Positions 46,607-57,341 of a DNA stretch of 64,000 bases are shown here, in pieces. The stretch's first letter is position 1. Every line of letters begins with the position of its first letter. The notes beneath the pieces are model-generated. The model saw nothing but the letters and a program-made list of their open reading frames with translations. It was not told where the DNA came from and did not search any database. The DNA comes from Desulfovibrio sp. X2 (lineage in GTDB: Bacteria > Desulfobacterota > Desulfovibrionia > Desulfovibrionales > Desulfovibrionaceae), in contig NZ_ATHV01000064.1 in the NCBI RefSeq assembly GCF_000422205.1, forward strand, positions 186,001 through 250,000, given 5' to 3'. Position numbers and translations under genes: made by a program.

Positions 46607-46621
46607 TGAAAATGATTTTCA
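46607..46621. promoter_or_regulatory. Fur-box-like palindrome
   Basis: TGAAAAT-G-ATTTTCA is a perfect 7-1-7 inverted repeat and matches 13 of 15 positions of the Fur core TGATAAT-N-ATTATCA. It sits in the 238-bp divergent gap between the HD-GYP gene and the DUF2461 gene, 78 bp before the latter's ATG. Iron control is inferred. Confidence 0.55.
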
Positions 46622-46698
46622 TGGTCAACAAAAATCGCCCCCCTTGTTTCACACCGGCCGCATGCGGTATCAGAAAGTCCTCACGGAGGACGCACGAC

Positions 46699-47385
46699 AT
46701 GCCGACAGCCCCCGCCTTTCCCCCCGCCCTGTTCGCATTCTTCCGGGAACTTCGCACGAACAACGCCCGGCCCTGGTTCCAGGCCAACAAGACGCGCTAC
46801 GAGCGTGACGTGCTGGCCCCTTGCCTGGCCTTCGTGCAGGCAATGACGGCGCCGCTCGCGCGCGTGAGTCCCTGGCTCGCGGCCGACGCGCGCGTGGGGG
46901 GCACGCTGTTCCGCATCTACCGCGACGTGCGTTTTTCCGCGGACAAGTCGCCCTACAAGCTGCACGCGGGGCTCTGGTTCTACCACCGCACGGCCGGGCG
47001 CAGCTCCGACGCGCCGGGCTTCTACGTGCACCTCGAGCCGGACGGGGTCCTCCTGGCGCTCGGCTCCTACCAGCCCAGGCCGCCCGCGCTGGCCGCCATC
47101 CGCCAGGCCGTGGCGGACGATCCCGACGCATGGTTCGCGGCCCGGGACCGAGCGGCGCGCGTCCCCTGGTCCCTGGCGGGCGAGGTCCTGAAACGGACGC
47201 CCAAGGGCTTTTCCCCGGACCATCCGGCAGCCGCGGACATCAAGCGCAAGGACTTCTACGTTGTCGCGCCGCTTTCCGAGGACGAGGCCTGCGCTCCGGA
47301 CTTTCTCGAGCAATGCCTGGCCCTGGGCGAGAAAGCCAAGCCCCTCGGCGGCTTCCTGGCATCCGCCCTGAATCTCCCCTGGTAA
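46699..47385 (+). CDS. DUF2461 (TIGR02453) family protein
   Basis: A 228-residue protein of unknown function. Family pattern: FFRELRTNNARPWFQANKTR at the N-terminus, then FRIYRDVRFSADKSPYKLHA, GFYVHLEPDGVLLALGSY and a closing FYVVAPLSEDE region. It starts at ATG 46699 with ACGGAGGA eight bases upstream. A Fur-like site precedes it. Confidence 0.88.
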   Translation: MPTAPAFPPALFAFFRELRTNNARPWFQANKTRYERDVLAPCLAFVQAMTAPLARVSPWLAADARVGGTLFRIYRDVRFSADKSPYKLHAGLWFYHRTAGRSSDAPGFYVHLEPDGVLLALGSYQPRPPALAAIRQAVADDPDAWFAARDRAARVPWSLAGEVLKRTPKGFSPDHPAAADIKRKDFYVVAPLSEDEACAPDFLEQCLALGEKAKPLGGFLASALNLPW

Positions 47386-47526
47386 CCGGGCTTCCCGACT
47401 TCCCGCGAAGTGCATCCACGGCAGCCCGCGAGCGCCTTGCCTTACGCCCTAAATCCGTCTAAGAGCACGCGGATACGTGCGGCTACGTTCTGTTTCGGTT
47501 CAAAGACTCACGACGGCGGATATTCG

Positions 47527-48186
47527 ATGAGCAAGACTGTTCTTTCGTTCGGGCTCACGCCCGGTGACATTGCCATGGGCTGTGGCGGCTCCGTGACCCT
47601 GCTCACTGACCAGGGCTGGAACGGCGTGAACATCTTCTGCGCCTACTCGGGCGAGAACCTGAACACGCTGGCCAAGGAAGCGCGCCTGGCCGCACGCCTG
47701 CTCGGCGTGTCCGAAGTCGGCTTCCTGCTCGTCGATCCGGGCGCCGAGATGTTCGGCCGCGAGGCGGTGCTCAGGGCCGCCCACCTCATCCGCAAGCACA
47801 AGCCCGACCTCATCTTCACATTTTCTTCCCAGGATCCCTCCCCGGACCGCACCGGGCTCTCCTGCTGCGTGCGCGCCGCCGTGCAGGCGGCCTCCGCGGC
47901 CACGCCTGAGATCGAGGGCACCCCGCACCAGGTGCAGACCGTGTTCGGGTACGAGATCGCGCCGCCGCTGTGCCGCTTCGGCCACGCGGTGAACATCACC
48001 GAGACCGTGGGCCGCAAGATGGACGCCATCAACTGCTACGAGACCCTGATCGGCCGCAAGGTCGAGGAGGCCATGCAGGGGCTGGCCCGCTACCGCGGCC
48101 GCATGAGCGACGCCGGGGAATTCGCGGAGGTCTTCGAGATCCTGCACGGCGAGCACGACCCCTTCCACGACTGGCGCGACGACTAG
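47527..48186 (+). CDS. PIG-L/LmbE-fold protein lacking zinc ligands
   Basis: A 219-residue protein with the fold signatures of PIG-L/LmbE N-deacetylases: GCGGSVTLLTDQGW after strand 1, EARLAARLLGVSEVGFL, KPDLIFTFSS, and a late NITETVGRKMDAINCYETL. The canonical AHPDDE zinc motif is replaced by LTPGDI, and the PDHR motif reads SPDRTG. Both zinc histidines and one aspartate are therefore missing. It is probably not a standard deacetylase. The start at 47527 (MSKTVLSFG) has only a weak GGCGGA upstream. Confidence 0.75.
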   Translation: MSKTVLSFGLTPGDIAMGCGGSVTLLTDQGWNGVNIFCAYSGENLNTLAKEARLAARLLGVSEVGFLLVDPGAEMFGREAVLRAAHLIRKHKPDLIFTFSSQDPSPDRTGLSCCVRAAVQAASAATPEIEGTPHQVQTVFGYEIAPPLCRFGHAVNITETVGRKMDAINCYETLIGRKVEEAMQGLARYRGRMSDAGEFAEVFEILHGEHDPFHDWRDD

Positions 48187-48277
48187 CCGGAACCTTCGGG
48201 CAGGACTGCCTGGCCTGGCTGGCGCCTGACTCGCGAAAGACTGGTGAAAGAAGACCGGCTGCGTCGGTCCACGAAGA

Positions 48278-48329
48278 GAAACGACAAGGGGGAGCCGCGG
48301 CGCGCGCCGCGGCTCCCCCTTGTCGTTTC
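48278..48329. terminator. Perfect 26-bp palindromic bidirectional terminator
   Basis: Positions 48278-48303 and 48304-48329 are exact reverse complements (GAAACGACAAGGGGGAG onward). TTTC at each end gives a terminator on both strands, between the LmbE-like gene and the convergent NtrX-like gene. Confidence 0.9.
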
Positions 48330-48351
48330 CGGCGCCCAGGCCAGTCGAAGT

Positions 48352-49736
<1,385 letters not shown>

Positions 49737-49740
<4 letters not shown>

Positions 49741-50198
49741 ACCGGGGTTCCCTTCTGCCCCATGGCCGTGTCGACGGCATCCAGGACCTTGTTCGAGCGC
49801 GCGGGATCGCCGATGTGCCCGACCCAGACCTCGACCAGGGTCACGCCGCCCTTCTTGGGCCTGAGCGAGACGCGGAAGTCCGTGCCGTCGTCGAATTCGG
49901 AGTAGATGGAGAGATGGCTGCCGCCGTCCTCCTCGCTCACCTTCTTCTCGTCGAGCACATGCAGGTGCATGGAGGCGATGGCCTGGCGCACGGCCTGCTG
50001 CACGCGCTCCACCGAGCCGGTGTAGTCGCGCGCCGTGTAGCCGCGATAGGCCATGGCCCCTGTGCCGCCCACCGCGCCCGCGGCGACGAGGCCGCAGCCG
50101 GAGGCGGCAAGGGCGAGCACCAGGCAAAGGGCGACGCAGGCCGCCGACAGCAGGGTCGGCAGCGTCCTCGTCCGTGGGAAACGTTTCATGGTGATCAT
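49737..50198 (-). CDS. DUF3568-like lipoprotein
   Basis: A 153-residue lipoprotein with a signal peptide and lipobox ending ASGC near residue 35, followed by GLVAAGAVGGTGAMAYRGY as in DUF3568 proteins. The rest is alpha/beta (VQQAVRQAIASMHLHVLDEK, TLVEVWVGHIGD). Function is unknown. ATG 50198 or ATG 50189 could be the start. It overlaps the NtrX-like gene by four bases. Confidence 0.8.
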
Positions 50199-50213
50199 CT
50201 CGGGGGGAATATC

Positions 50214-51602
50214 CTACGCGCTCGTGAACTGGAACCCCTTGCGGAACAATTCGAGGCAGACGTCGACCATTTCCGCGTCGTAGAGCTTGCCCCTGTTGCG
50301 CTGGATCTCGCCCAGGGCCCGCTCGATGCCGAGCGCCGCGCGGTACGGCCGATGGGAGGACATGGCCTCCACCACGTCTGCCACGCAGATGATCCGCGCC
50401 TCGGGCAGGATATCCTCGCCCGAGAGGCCGTTCGGGTAGCCGCTGCCGTCGATGCGCTCGTGGTGCTGCAGCACGAAGTCGGCCACGGCCCAGGGGAACG
50501 GCACTTCCTTCAGGATGTCGTAGCCCACCTCGGAGTGGGTCTTCACGAGTCCCATCTCCATGTTCGTCAGCCGCGCGGGCTTGGCCAGGATCTCCGCCGG
50601 GACGTAGATCTTGCCGATGTCGTGCAGCAGTCCGGCCACCCGGATGCCCTCGACGCGCTCCTCGTCGAAGCCGAGCTCGTGGGCGATGGCGCAGGCGAGC
50701 TGCGTGACGCGCTGCTGATGCCCCGCGGTGTAGGGGTCGCGCTTCTCCGAGGTGATGGCCAGGGCGTTGACCGTCTGCTTGAGGGTCAGCTGAAGCTGGC
50801 GCACGCTGTCCTTCAGCTTCTGCTCGGCGCGACGGCGCTCGGAGACGTCGCGCACCACCAGGACCGTGCCCTGGGCCCCGCCGTCGCCGCGCGCGATGAG
50901 CGAAATGTTGAGCTGCACGGGGATCTTCTCGCCCCCCCTCGTCACCAGGATGAGGTCGCCGTCGAGCTCGCCCCGCTGCTCGCCGCGCAGCGCCTGGCCC
51001 GCGATGTCCAGATGGAGGTCGCCGGTCTGCTCGTCCACGATGTGCACCACGGCGTCCAGCTCCCGGCCCACGGCGCGGTTGTCCTCGAAGCCGAGCAGGC
51101 GTCGCGCGGCCGGGTTCAGGAAGGTCACGGAACCGCGCGCGTCCGTGGCCACCACCCCGTCGCCGATGCTGTGCAGCGTCGTGGTCAGCCAGCGCTCGTG
51201 GTCGCGCACGCGCCGGTCCATGTCGTGCTTGTAGAGCGCCATCTCGATGTTGATGGACAGCTCGCGGTCCTCGAAGGGCTTGATGATGTAGCCGAAGGGA
51301 TCGGTGACCTTGGCCCGCTGCAGGGTGGTCTCGTCCGCGTAGGCGGTGAGGTAGATGATGGGGATGTGCATCTCGGCGCTGATCATGCCCGCGGCCTCGA
51401 TGCCGTCCATGGGCCCCTCGAGCATGATGTCCATGAGGATGAGGTCGGGCCTCAGTTCGCGCGCGGACGAGACCGCCGCCTCGCCGGAAGCGACCTGGCG
51501 GACAACGTCGTAGCCCATGCTGCGCAAACGGCTCTGGATGTCCAGGGCCACGATGGCCTCGTCCTCGACGATCATGATGCGCACGCGCGGGGATGGTGTC
51601 AA
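50214..51602 (-). CDS. Response regulator with PAS and HD-GYP domains
   Basis: A protein of about 462 residues: receiver ([13 protein letters not shown], phospho-Asp in [14 protein letters not shown], Lys in [10 protein letters not shown]), a PAS domain (about 150-270) and an HD-GYP domain ([25 protein letters not shown]) expected to hydrolyse c-di-GMP. The first clear homology begins near [13 protein letters not shown] at 51602 with AGGGGG six bases upstream is chosen; a TTG at 51695 would overlap the upstream gene by 26 bp and add 31 Gly/Arg-rich residues. It lies between the NtrX- and NtrY-like genes. Confidence 0.86.
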   Translation of the reverse strand: MTPSPRVRIMIVEDEAIVALDIQSRLRSMGYDVVRQVASGEAAVSSARELRPDLILMDIMLEGPMDGIEAAGMISAEMHIPIIYLTAYADETTLQRAKVTDPFGYIIKPFEDRELSINIEMALYKHDMDRRVRDHERWLTTTLHSIGDGVVATDARGSVTFLNPAARRLLGFEDNRAVGRELDAVVHIVDEQTGDLHLDIAGQALRGEQRGELDGDLILVTRGGEKIPVQLNISLIARGDGGAQGTVLVVRDVSERRRAEQKLKDSVRQLQLTLKQTVNALAITSEKRDPYTAGHQQRVTQLACAIAHELGFDEERVEGIRVAGLLHDIGKIYVPAEILAKPARLTNMEMGLVKTHSEVGYDILKEVPFPWAVADFVLQHHERIDGSGYPNGLSGEDILPEARIICVADVVEAMSSHRPYRAALGIERALGEIQRNRGKLYDAEMVDVCLELFRKGFQFTSA

Positions 51603-51669
51603 AGCGCCGCCCCCTCCTCCCGGGCCACGGATGCTTCGCTCCAGACGGGATGTCGTCTCATGTCGCTGC

Positions 51670-52590
51670 CTATCCTTTTCCGAATATATGCTCAAGTGCT
51701 TCGCCGAGGTCGGGATGCCTGAAGACGTACCCTTCGGCCCGCAGGCGCGCGGGTGAGACGAACTGCCCGGAGAGGAGCATCCCGTCCGCCATCTCGCCGA
51801 GCAGGAGCCTCAAGGCGAAGGCCGGGACGCGCAGGAAGGCGGGCCGCCCGAGGGCGCGCGCCAGCGTCCGGGTGAAGGCGGCGTTGTCCGCGGGATCGGG
51901 AGCGGCCAGGTTGTAAGGGCCCGAGGCGCTCTCGCGACCGAGGAGAAAGAGGATGGCGCCCACCTCGTCCTCGATGTGGATCCAGGGGAATCCCTGCGTG
52001 CCGCTGCCGAGCTCTCCGCCGAGGCCGAGCCTGAACGGCGGCAGGATCTTCTGCAGCGCGCCCCCTTCCGGGGCCAGGACGGCGGCGGTGCGCACGATCA
52101 CCCGGCGCACGCCCAGCTCCTCCACCGAGGCGGTGGACGGCTCCCAGGCCTTGCAGACCTCGGCCAGAAAGCCTTCGCCCGCCGGGTCTGACTCGTCCGC
52201 CGGGGGCAGACCGCGCGGGCCGTAATAGCCCACGCCCGAGGCCTGCACGAGGACCCTGGGCCGCCTCTTGGCGCGGCGGATGGCCTCGGCCACGGCATGG
52301 CCCGCGTCGACGCGGCTGTCCAGGATGCGCTTCTTGCGGGAGGCGGTCCAGCGGCCCGCGGCAATGTTCGCGCCCGCCAGGTTGATGACCGCGTCCGCGC
52401 CGTCCACGAGCTGGCTCCAGTCCCGTGCCGTGCGCCCGTCCCAAAGGGCGGCGCTGGCGCGTCCGTCGAAGAGGTCGCGGACCTTGGACACCGAGCGCGT
52501 CAGGACCACGACCTCGGCGCCGTCCGCGAGCAGCGACTCCGTCAGGCGGCGGCCGATGAGTCCGGTGCCGCCCGTGATGACGACCCTCAT
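51670..52590 (-). CDS. TIGR01777-family NAD-dependent epimerase-like protein
   Basis: A 306-residue extended-SDR protein related to YfcH. Nucleotide-binding [36 protein letters not shown] and [12 protein letters not shown] follow the TIGR01777 pattern, with a C-terminal DUF1731-like part. Substrate is unknown. It sits between the NtrY-like kinase and the PAS/HD-GYP regulator on the same strand. Confidence 0.88.
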   Translation of the reverse strand: MRVVITGGTGLIGRRLTESLLADGAEVVVLTRSVSKVRDLFDGRASAALWDGRTARDWSQLVDGADAVINLAGANIAAGRWTASRKKRILDSRVDAGHAVAEAIRRAKRRPRVLVQASGVGYYGPRGLPPADESDPAGEGFLAEVCKAWEPSTASVEELGVRRVIVRTAAVLAPEGGALQKILPPFRLGLGGELGSGTQGFPWIHIEDEVGAILFLLGRESASGPYNLAAPDPADNAAFTRTLARALGRPAFLRVPAFALRLLLGEMADGMLLSGQFVSPARLRAEGYVFRHPDLGEALEHIFGKG

Positions 52591-52707
52591 CGCGGCCCTC
52601 TGTCCTCGGTTGGAGGATATCTTTCCATGGGACGTAAATAGCCCCTTTCGGATTCGCTGTCACGGATTCCGATGCGGGGAAGCGATGCAGCGCGGGCTCT
52701 GCGGGGT

Positions 52708-54948
52708 TCAGGCCAGGGGGAGCTCGATGACGAAGACGGTGCCGTTCGGCTCGTTCGGGCGCACGCGCAAAAAGCCGTGGTGATCGCTGACGATGGAGCG
52801 GGCGATGGTCAGGCCGAGGCCGGTGCCGCCCTTCTTGCGCGAGAAATAGGGCTCGAAGATGCGCGAGCGCTCCTCCTCGCTGAGCCCTGGGCCGTCGTCG
52901 CGCACCTCGACCACGACCAGGCGGAGGATGGGGTCGTGGAAGGCCGAGACCTCCACGTGTCCCCGGCCCTGCAGGGCCTCGGCCGCGTTGCCGAGCAGGT
53001 TCAGGAGCACGCGGCGCATGCCCTCGGCGTCGAAGGAGAGGCGCGGCAGGTCCGCGGCCGCGTCGAGCGACCAGGCGATGCCGGTGTGGCTCGTGGAGAA
53101 GACCGCGACGACCTCTTCCAGGAGCGGACGCAGGTTGCCGGGGCGCAGGACCATCTCGGGCAGCTTGGCGAAGGCCGAGAACTCCTGCACCATCTCCTGC
53201 ATGTGCTCCACCTGGCGCACGATGAGCCGGGTGGATTCCCGGAACACGGGGTCCTCGATCTCCGGGCCGAAGCGCTTCTCCAGGCGCTGCGCCGAGAGCT
53301 TGATGGGCGTGAGGGGGTTCTTGATCTCGTGCGCGATGCGCCGCGCGACCTCGCGCCAGGCGGCCACGCGCTGCATCTTCTCGAGCTCGGTGATGTCCTC
53401 GATGAGCGCCACGAGCCCCGCCCGGCCGCCGTCCGGCAGCCTGAGCTCCACGACGTTGATGAGCAGTTTCATCTCCCGCGAGCCGAGGGAGATGAGCGAC
53501 TGCTCCTGCCACTGCCCCCCGGGCTGCGTCGCGGGGATGTCGATGAGGCGCTGCATGAGCCTTCTGTGCTCGCCGACCAGCCCTTCCAGGGGCGGACGGC
53601 CGATGAGGGAGCGGGCGTCCAGGCCGAGCATGGACTCGGCCGCGCGGTTGACCGTGTTCACACGGCCCTCGCTGTCCAGTGAGACGACCGCCGCGGTGAT
53701 GTTGTTGAGCAGGGCCTCGATGTAGGAGCCGCGCGCCTCGAGCTCCATGTTCTGCTGGTTCAGGCGCTGGTTGGCCTGGGTCAGCCGCTCCTGGCTCTCC
53801 TGCAGGTCCTCGGCCATGCGGTTGAAGGACTGGACCAGGAAACCGAGCTCGTCCGTGGACTTGTCCTCCAGGCGCACGGAGAGGTCTCCGCGCGCGATGC
53901 GCTGCGTGCCCACGGCCAGGGCCTGCACGGGCGCGGAAATCTCCTTGGCCAGGCGGAAGCCGAACCAGACCGAGCCCAGGATGATGCTGCCGGTCATGAG
54001 CCCCATGGTCAGGTAGAGGGCCGCCTTGAGCGGGCTCTTCAGCGCCCTGAGCTTCTTGTACTCCTCCACGCCGTTCACGACCCGGTCCATCTTGGCCAGC
54101 ATGCCGGCCCCGAGCCCCTCGCCGAGCACGAGGTAGCCGGTGTGCCCCTTGTCCACGGCGAGCACGGCCACGACGACGTCCTGGCCCGGCCCGGAGAGGA
54201 GGTTCGAGACGTAGCCCCTCCCCTCGGCCAGGGCCTTCCAGTCGATGGAGGCGCGGAACTCGCGCCAGGGGCCCTCGAAGTCCGGGTCCTGATGCCAGTT
54301 CTGCTCGCGCCTGTCCGGGGTGAGCACGCCGATGAGGCCGAGCCCGAGCTGGTCCTTCTTCTCGCCCAGGAACTGGTCCATGCCGCTGCCGCCCCAGGTG
54401 TAGCGGCGGGCGCGGATGTCGGCCTCTATGCTGCGGGCCACGAGCAGGGGACGCTCGCGCAGGATGGCGTAGATGTCCTGGCCGAGCCCGAGCGACTGCT
54501 CCATGGAGCCCTCGATCTTGGACTGGAACCAGTAGTCGATGCCGGTGCGCACGTACTGCACGGCCACGACGAACATGAGCAGCGTCGGCACCAGGGTGAG
54601 GACCATGAAGGACAGCACGAGGCGCGTTCGCAGCCGCGAGCCGAGCACCCGGCGCTTGCGGTCCAGGAGCAGCTTCACGACGTTGCGCACGACGACGAAG
54701 AGGATGACCGCGAGGAGGACGAAGTTGAAGTTGAAGATGGGCAGGAAAAGATAGGAATCGAGGCCGATGTACTTGAGCTCGCCCCAGGTCAGGGCCACGA
54801 TGAGCAGGGCGCCCAGGGCGGCCAGCCAGAGTTCGCGCTGGCGGCGCTTGCGCTCCTGCGTGGGGATGTCGCTCACGCGGATGGGCTCGCCGTTCTGGCC
54901 CATGTCGCCCTGCGGCGCGTCGTTTCGCCTGTCCTGACGTTTCGCCAT
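52708..54948 (-). CDS. NtrY-type sensor histidine kinase
   Basis: A 746-residue membrane kinase. Several N-terminal spans (about 35-105) and another near 315-335 flank a periplasmic region of about 200 residues. HAMP (about 340-400), PAS (about 410-500), the H-box (RIAHEIKNPLTPIKLSAQRL), the N-box (VLLNLLGNAAEAL), and the G1 and G2 boxes (DDGPGLSEEE, GTGLGLTIA) follow. The HEIKNPLTPI wording is typical of NtrY. Its likely partner is the NtrX-like regulator four genes downstream. The DUF4390 gene is 15 bp upstream. Confidence 0.9.
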   Translation of the reverse strand: MAKRQDRRNDAPQGDMGQNGEPIRVSDIPTQERKRRQRELWLAALGALLIVALTWGELKYIGLDSYLFLPIFNFNFVLLAVILFVVVRNVVKLLLDRKRRVLGSRLRTRLVLSFMVLTLVPTLLMFVVAVQYVRTGIDYWFQSKIEGSMEQSLGLGQDIYAILRERPLLVARSIEADIRARRYTWGGSGMDQFLGEKKDQLGLGLIGVLTPDRREQNWHQDPDFEGPWREFRASIDWKALAEGRGYVSNLLSGPGQDVVVAVLAVDKGHTGYLVLGEGLGAGMLAKMDRVVNGVEEYKKLRALKSPLKAALYLTMGLMTGSIILGSVWFGFRLAKEISAPVQALAVGTQRIARGDLSVRLEDKSTDELGFLVQSFNRMAEDLQESQERLTQANQRLNQQNMELEARGSYIEALLNNITAAVVSLDSEGRVNTVNRAAESMLGLDARSLIGRPPLEGLVGEHRRLMQRLIDIPATQPGGQWQEQSLISLGSREMKLLINVVELRLPDGGRAGLVALIEDITELEKMQRVAAWREVARRIAHEIKNPLTPIKLSAQRLEKRFGPEIEDPVFRESTRLIVRQVEHMQEMVQEFSAFAKLPEMVLRPGNLRPLLEEVVAVFSTSHTGIAWSLDAAADLPRLSFDAEGMRRVLLNLLGNAAEALQGRGHVEVSAFHDPILRLVVVEVRDDGPGLSEEERSRIFEPYFSRKKGGTGLGLTIARSIVSDHHGFLRVRPNEPNGTVFVIELPLA

Positions 54949-54963
54949 GGGCCCTCACCCGCT

Positions 54964-55563
54964 CTAGTAGGCGAATTCCAGGCGGTAGGTGGTGGGCGGG
55001 ATGACGTCCCAGGACCAGAAGAAGAGCGTGGTCCGAAGCCAGGTGGGCACGTCCTTGCGCGCAAGGCGCATCTCGAAGTCGAGCAGGTAGTCGTGGCCGC
55101 GTTCGAGCACGCTCCACGGCGCCATGTCGAGCTCCACGTCGCTCCACAGCTTCTCTATCAGGGGAGCCAAAGAGGGACCGCGCAGGATCTTCTCCACGCC
55201 GGGACGGGAGGCGTGGAACTGACGGCTCAGCGCGTCGTAGCCGACGAGCCCCACGAGCTCCTTGTGGGCCACAGTGGCGTCGGCCCAGGCCGTGCGCTTG
55301 CGCTTGAGCGTCACCTGGACCACGAGGCCGAGCTCGCCGCCGTTGGCGAGCTCCTCCTCGACGCGCGAGATGTCGTCGATGTGCAGGCCGAAGCGCACGC
55401 TCACGGACTGGGCGTTGTTGGCCAGGAGGAAGCGGTCGAGGATCAGGTGCTGCGCCCGGGCAGGCGCTGGATGGAGCAGCAGCGCCGCGCACAAAAACGG
55501 CAGCAGCGCTAGCAAGAACCGGCGCGAGGCCGGAAGGGAGTGAAGGATTCGTGATATCTGCAT
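54964..55563 (-). CDS. DUF4390 family secreted protein
   Basis: A 199-residue protein with an N-terminal signal peptide (hydrophobic FLLALLPFLCAALLL, ending near ARA). The remainder matches DUF4390: LILDRFLLANNAQSVSVRFGL, LVVQVTLKRKRTAW and LDFEMRLARKDVPTWLRT, with the closing LFFWSWDVIPPTTYRLEF. Function is unknown; genes of this kind are often adjacent to NtrY-type kinases, and it may modulate the kinase. The start at 55563 has only a weak ribosome-binding site. Confidence 0.85.
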   Translation of the reverse strand: MQISRILHSLPASRRFLLALLPFLCAALLLHPAPARAQHLILDRFLLANNAQSVSVRFGLHIDDISRVEEELANGGELGLVVQVTLKRKRTAWADATVAHKELVGLVGYDALSRQFHASRPGVEKILRGPSLAPLIEKLWSDVELDMAPWSVLERGHDYLLDFEMRLARKDVPTWLRTTLFFWSWDVIPPTTYRLEFAY

Positions 55564-55707
55564 CGGTCGTCCGCCGGGCGCCTGTGAACCTACGTGAAGC
55601 CCAGAGCTTTGACAACTCGCCGCGCCGAAGCTAGTCTCCCCCACCCTGCGGTCGCGCCCTGCGAAGGGTCCCGGCCGGAAACACCGCCCCGAACGCCCGG
55701 CACGTCC

Positions 55708-56175
55708 ATGAAGCGCATCACCGTCATCGCCGTCGGACGGCTCAAGACCTCCTGGTGGAAGGAGGCCGCCGCCCATTACGAGAAGCTCGTCTCGCGCCAC
55801 TTCCGCATCGAGGCGGTGGAACTCAAGGACGCGCCCGCCAAGCTGCCGCCCGAGGAGCGCGTGCGCCTGGAGGGCGAGGCCATCCTGGCGAGGCTCCCCG
55901 AGCGCAGCGCCGTGGTCTGCCTGGACGAGCGCGGCCGCACCATGCCCTCGGTCGGCTTCGCGGACTTCCTGCGCGACGTGGTGGAGGGCGGCGAGGAGCC
56001 CGTCTTCGTGCTCGGCGGCCCCTACGGCCTGGCCGAGGCCGTGCGCGCCCGCGCCCGCGGCCTGCTGGCGCTCGGCCCCATGACCCTGCCGCACGAGCTG
56101 GCCCGCGTGGTCCTCTACGAGCAGATCTGGCGCGCCGTGTCCATCTGGCGGGGCATCCCCTACCACAACGCATGA
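55708..56175 (+). CDS. rlmH: 23S rRNA pseudouridine-1915 N3-methyltransferase RlmH
   Basis: A SPOUT-class methyltransferase acting on helix 69 of 23S rRNA. The 155 residues include the N-terminal VIAVGRLKTSWWKEAAAHY, LDERGRTMPS, the knot motif FVLGGPYGL and the conserved end RGIPYHNA. The ATG at 55708 begins the family sequence; the frame upstream is unrelated. No clear ribosome-binding site is seen. Confidence 0.95.
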   Translation: MKRITVIAVGRLKTSWWKEAAAHYEKLVSRHFRIEAVELKDAPAKLPPEERVRLEGEAILARLPERSAVVCLDERGRTMPSVGFADFLRDVVEGGEEPVFVLGGPYGLAEAVRARARGLLALGPMTLPHELARVVLYEQIWRAVSIWRGIPYHNA

Positions 56176-56271
56176 GCTGCGCCGCGCCGTGCCGCCCGGG
56201 CCCGTCCCTTTGACCGGGGCCCCGGGCTGTGGCATGTCCCGGACAGTACGAAATTCCTGGGAGCAAACGAG

Positions 56272-56490
56272 ATGATCGATCCCGACTACCTGACCCGGAT
56301 CAGGGAATACATGGAGAGCGGCAGGCTCGAAGCCGAGTTCGCGGACGCCTCGGAAGAACGGCGCTACGCCATCCTCGACTTCCTCGAGCAGCTGATGGAC
56401 CTGGCCGAGCTGGCGGACAAGACGGCCACCCGCGTCATCTTCAAGGACAGCTACCTGGAGATGGCCTCGGGCGTGAAGCTCCAGAAGTAG
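56272..56490 (+). CDS. Small conserved-looking protein, 72 residues
   Basis: An acidic helical protein (MIDPDYLTRIREYMESGRLE...). It has no recognised domain. GGAG lies eight bases before the ATG and its codon use matches its neighbours, so it is likely real. Its last 40 bp overlap the convergent rsmG gene. Function is unknown. Confidence 0.7.
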   Translation: MIDPDYLTRIREYMESGRLEAEFADASEERRYAILDFLEQLMDLAELADKTATRVIFKDSYLEMASGVKLQK

Positions 56491-57152
56491 CGCTCCTGGC
56501 GCCCTTCCCCGGCCTCAACGGCATAGGCCGCGCACTCCGAGGCCCGCCAGCCCTGCACCGGCCCGTCCGGCGGCGGCCCGCCCGCCATGACCACGCAGAC
56601 CCCGCCCGGCGCGAGCAGCGTGCGCGCCACCTCGAGATATTCGCGCCAGGGCATGAAGGCGCGCGAGACGACGAGATCCGCGCCGCGAAGCCCCTCGGGC
56701 AGTTCCTCGGCCCGGCAGCGCTCGACGTGGGTGCGCGGCAGGGAGAGCCTGGCCAGGGCCACGCCCAGGAACAGGGCCCGCTTTTCCCTCGGCTCCACCA
56801 TGTGGTACTCTCCCTCCTGCCAGAAGAGGCGCAGCGGAATGCCGGGCAGTCCGGCGCCTGCGCCGAGGTCCAGGCAGAGCGGGTTCGCGGGCAGCAGGGG
56901 ATGTCCCGCGAGGAAGTCGGCCAGGTGCCAGGAGTCGGCCGCGAGTTCGGACAGGGCGCGGCGCCAGTCGCGCGCGCCCACGAGGTTCATGCGCGCGCTC
57001 CACTGCATGAGCAGGCCCAGGTAGAGGGCGAGCCCGGCCGCCTCGCCCCCGGACGGCTCGCGGCCGAGGGCGCGCATGGCGGCGGCGGTTTCGGCGGCCG
57101 ACGGGGCGATTTGCTGAACGCCCGAAGCGGGCTTGGGCTGTTTGCGCGCCAT
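56451..57152 (-). CDS. rsmG: 16S rRNA 7-methylguanosine-527 methyltransferase RsmG
   Basis: Methylates G527 in 16S rRNA using S-adenosylmethionine. The 233 residues have the SAM-binding motif LCLDLGAGAGLPGIPL, the MNLVGARDW region upstream of it, and VERCRAEELPEGLRGADLVVSRAF. The C-terminus is somewhat divergent. It is convergent with and overlaps the 72-residue gene. Confidence 0.93.
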   Translation of the reverse strand: MARKQPKPASGVQQIAPSAAETAAAMRALGREPSGGEAAGLALYLGLLMQWSARMNLVGARDWRRALSELAADSWHLADFLAGHPLLPANPLCLDLGAGAGLPGIPLRLFWQEGEYHMVEPREKRALFLGVALARLSLPRTHVERCRAEELPEGLRGADLVVSRAFMPWREYLEVARTLLAPGGVCVVMAGGPPPDGPVQGWRASECAAYAVEAGEGRQERYFWSFTPEAISR

Positions 57153-57341
57153 GGCGATTCCCCTTGAAAGGCGGGCTGGAATCCACTATTCCGCTCGCAC
57201 GGCAATGTTATGATCGGGCATCAGGTCCGAAAATGCCGCGAGACGGCCGGGACCACGACGGCCCCCGCCGCAGCCCCGGGCTTCCGGGGCGTCCGGACGG
57301 CCAGATGCCTAACCGATAGACCAGTCAAGGAGCAAGCGAAA

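Noticed and set aside
51692-55615. 1307-codon open frame on the minus strand
   Set aside because: Overlaps TIGR01777, NtrY-like and DUF4390 genes in another frame; Arg/Ala/Gly-rich translation typical of a shadow frame.
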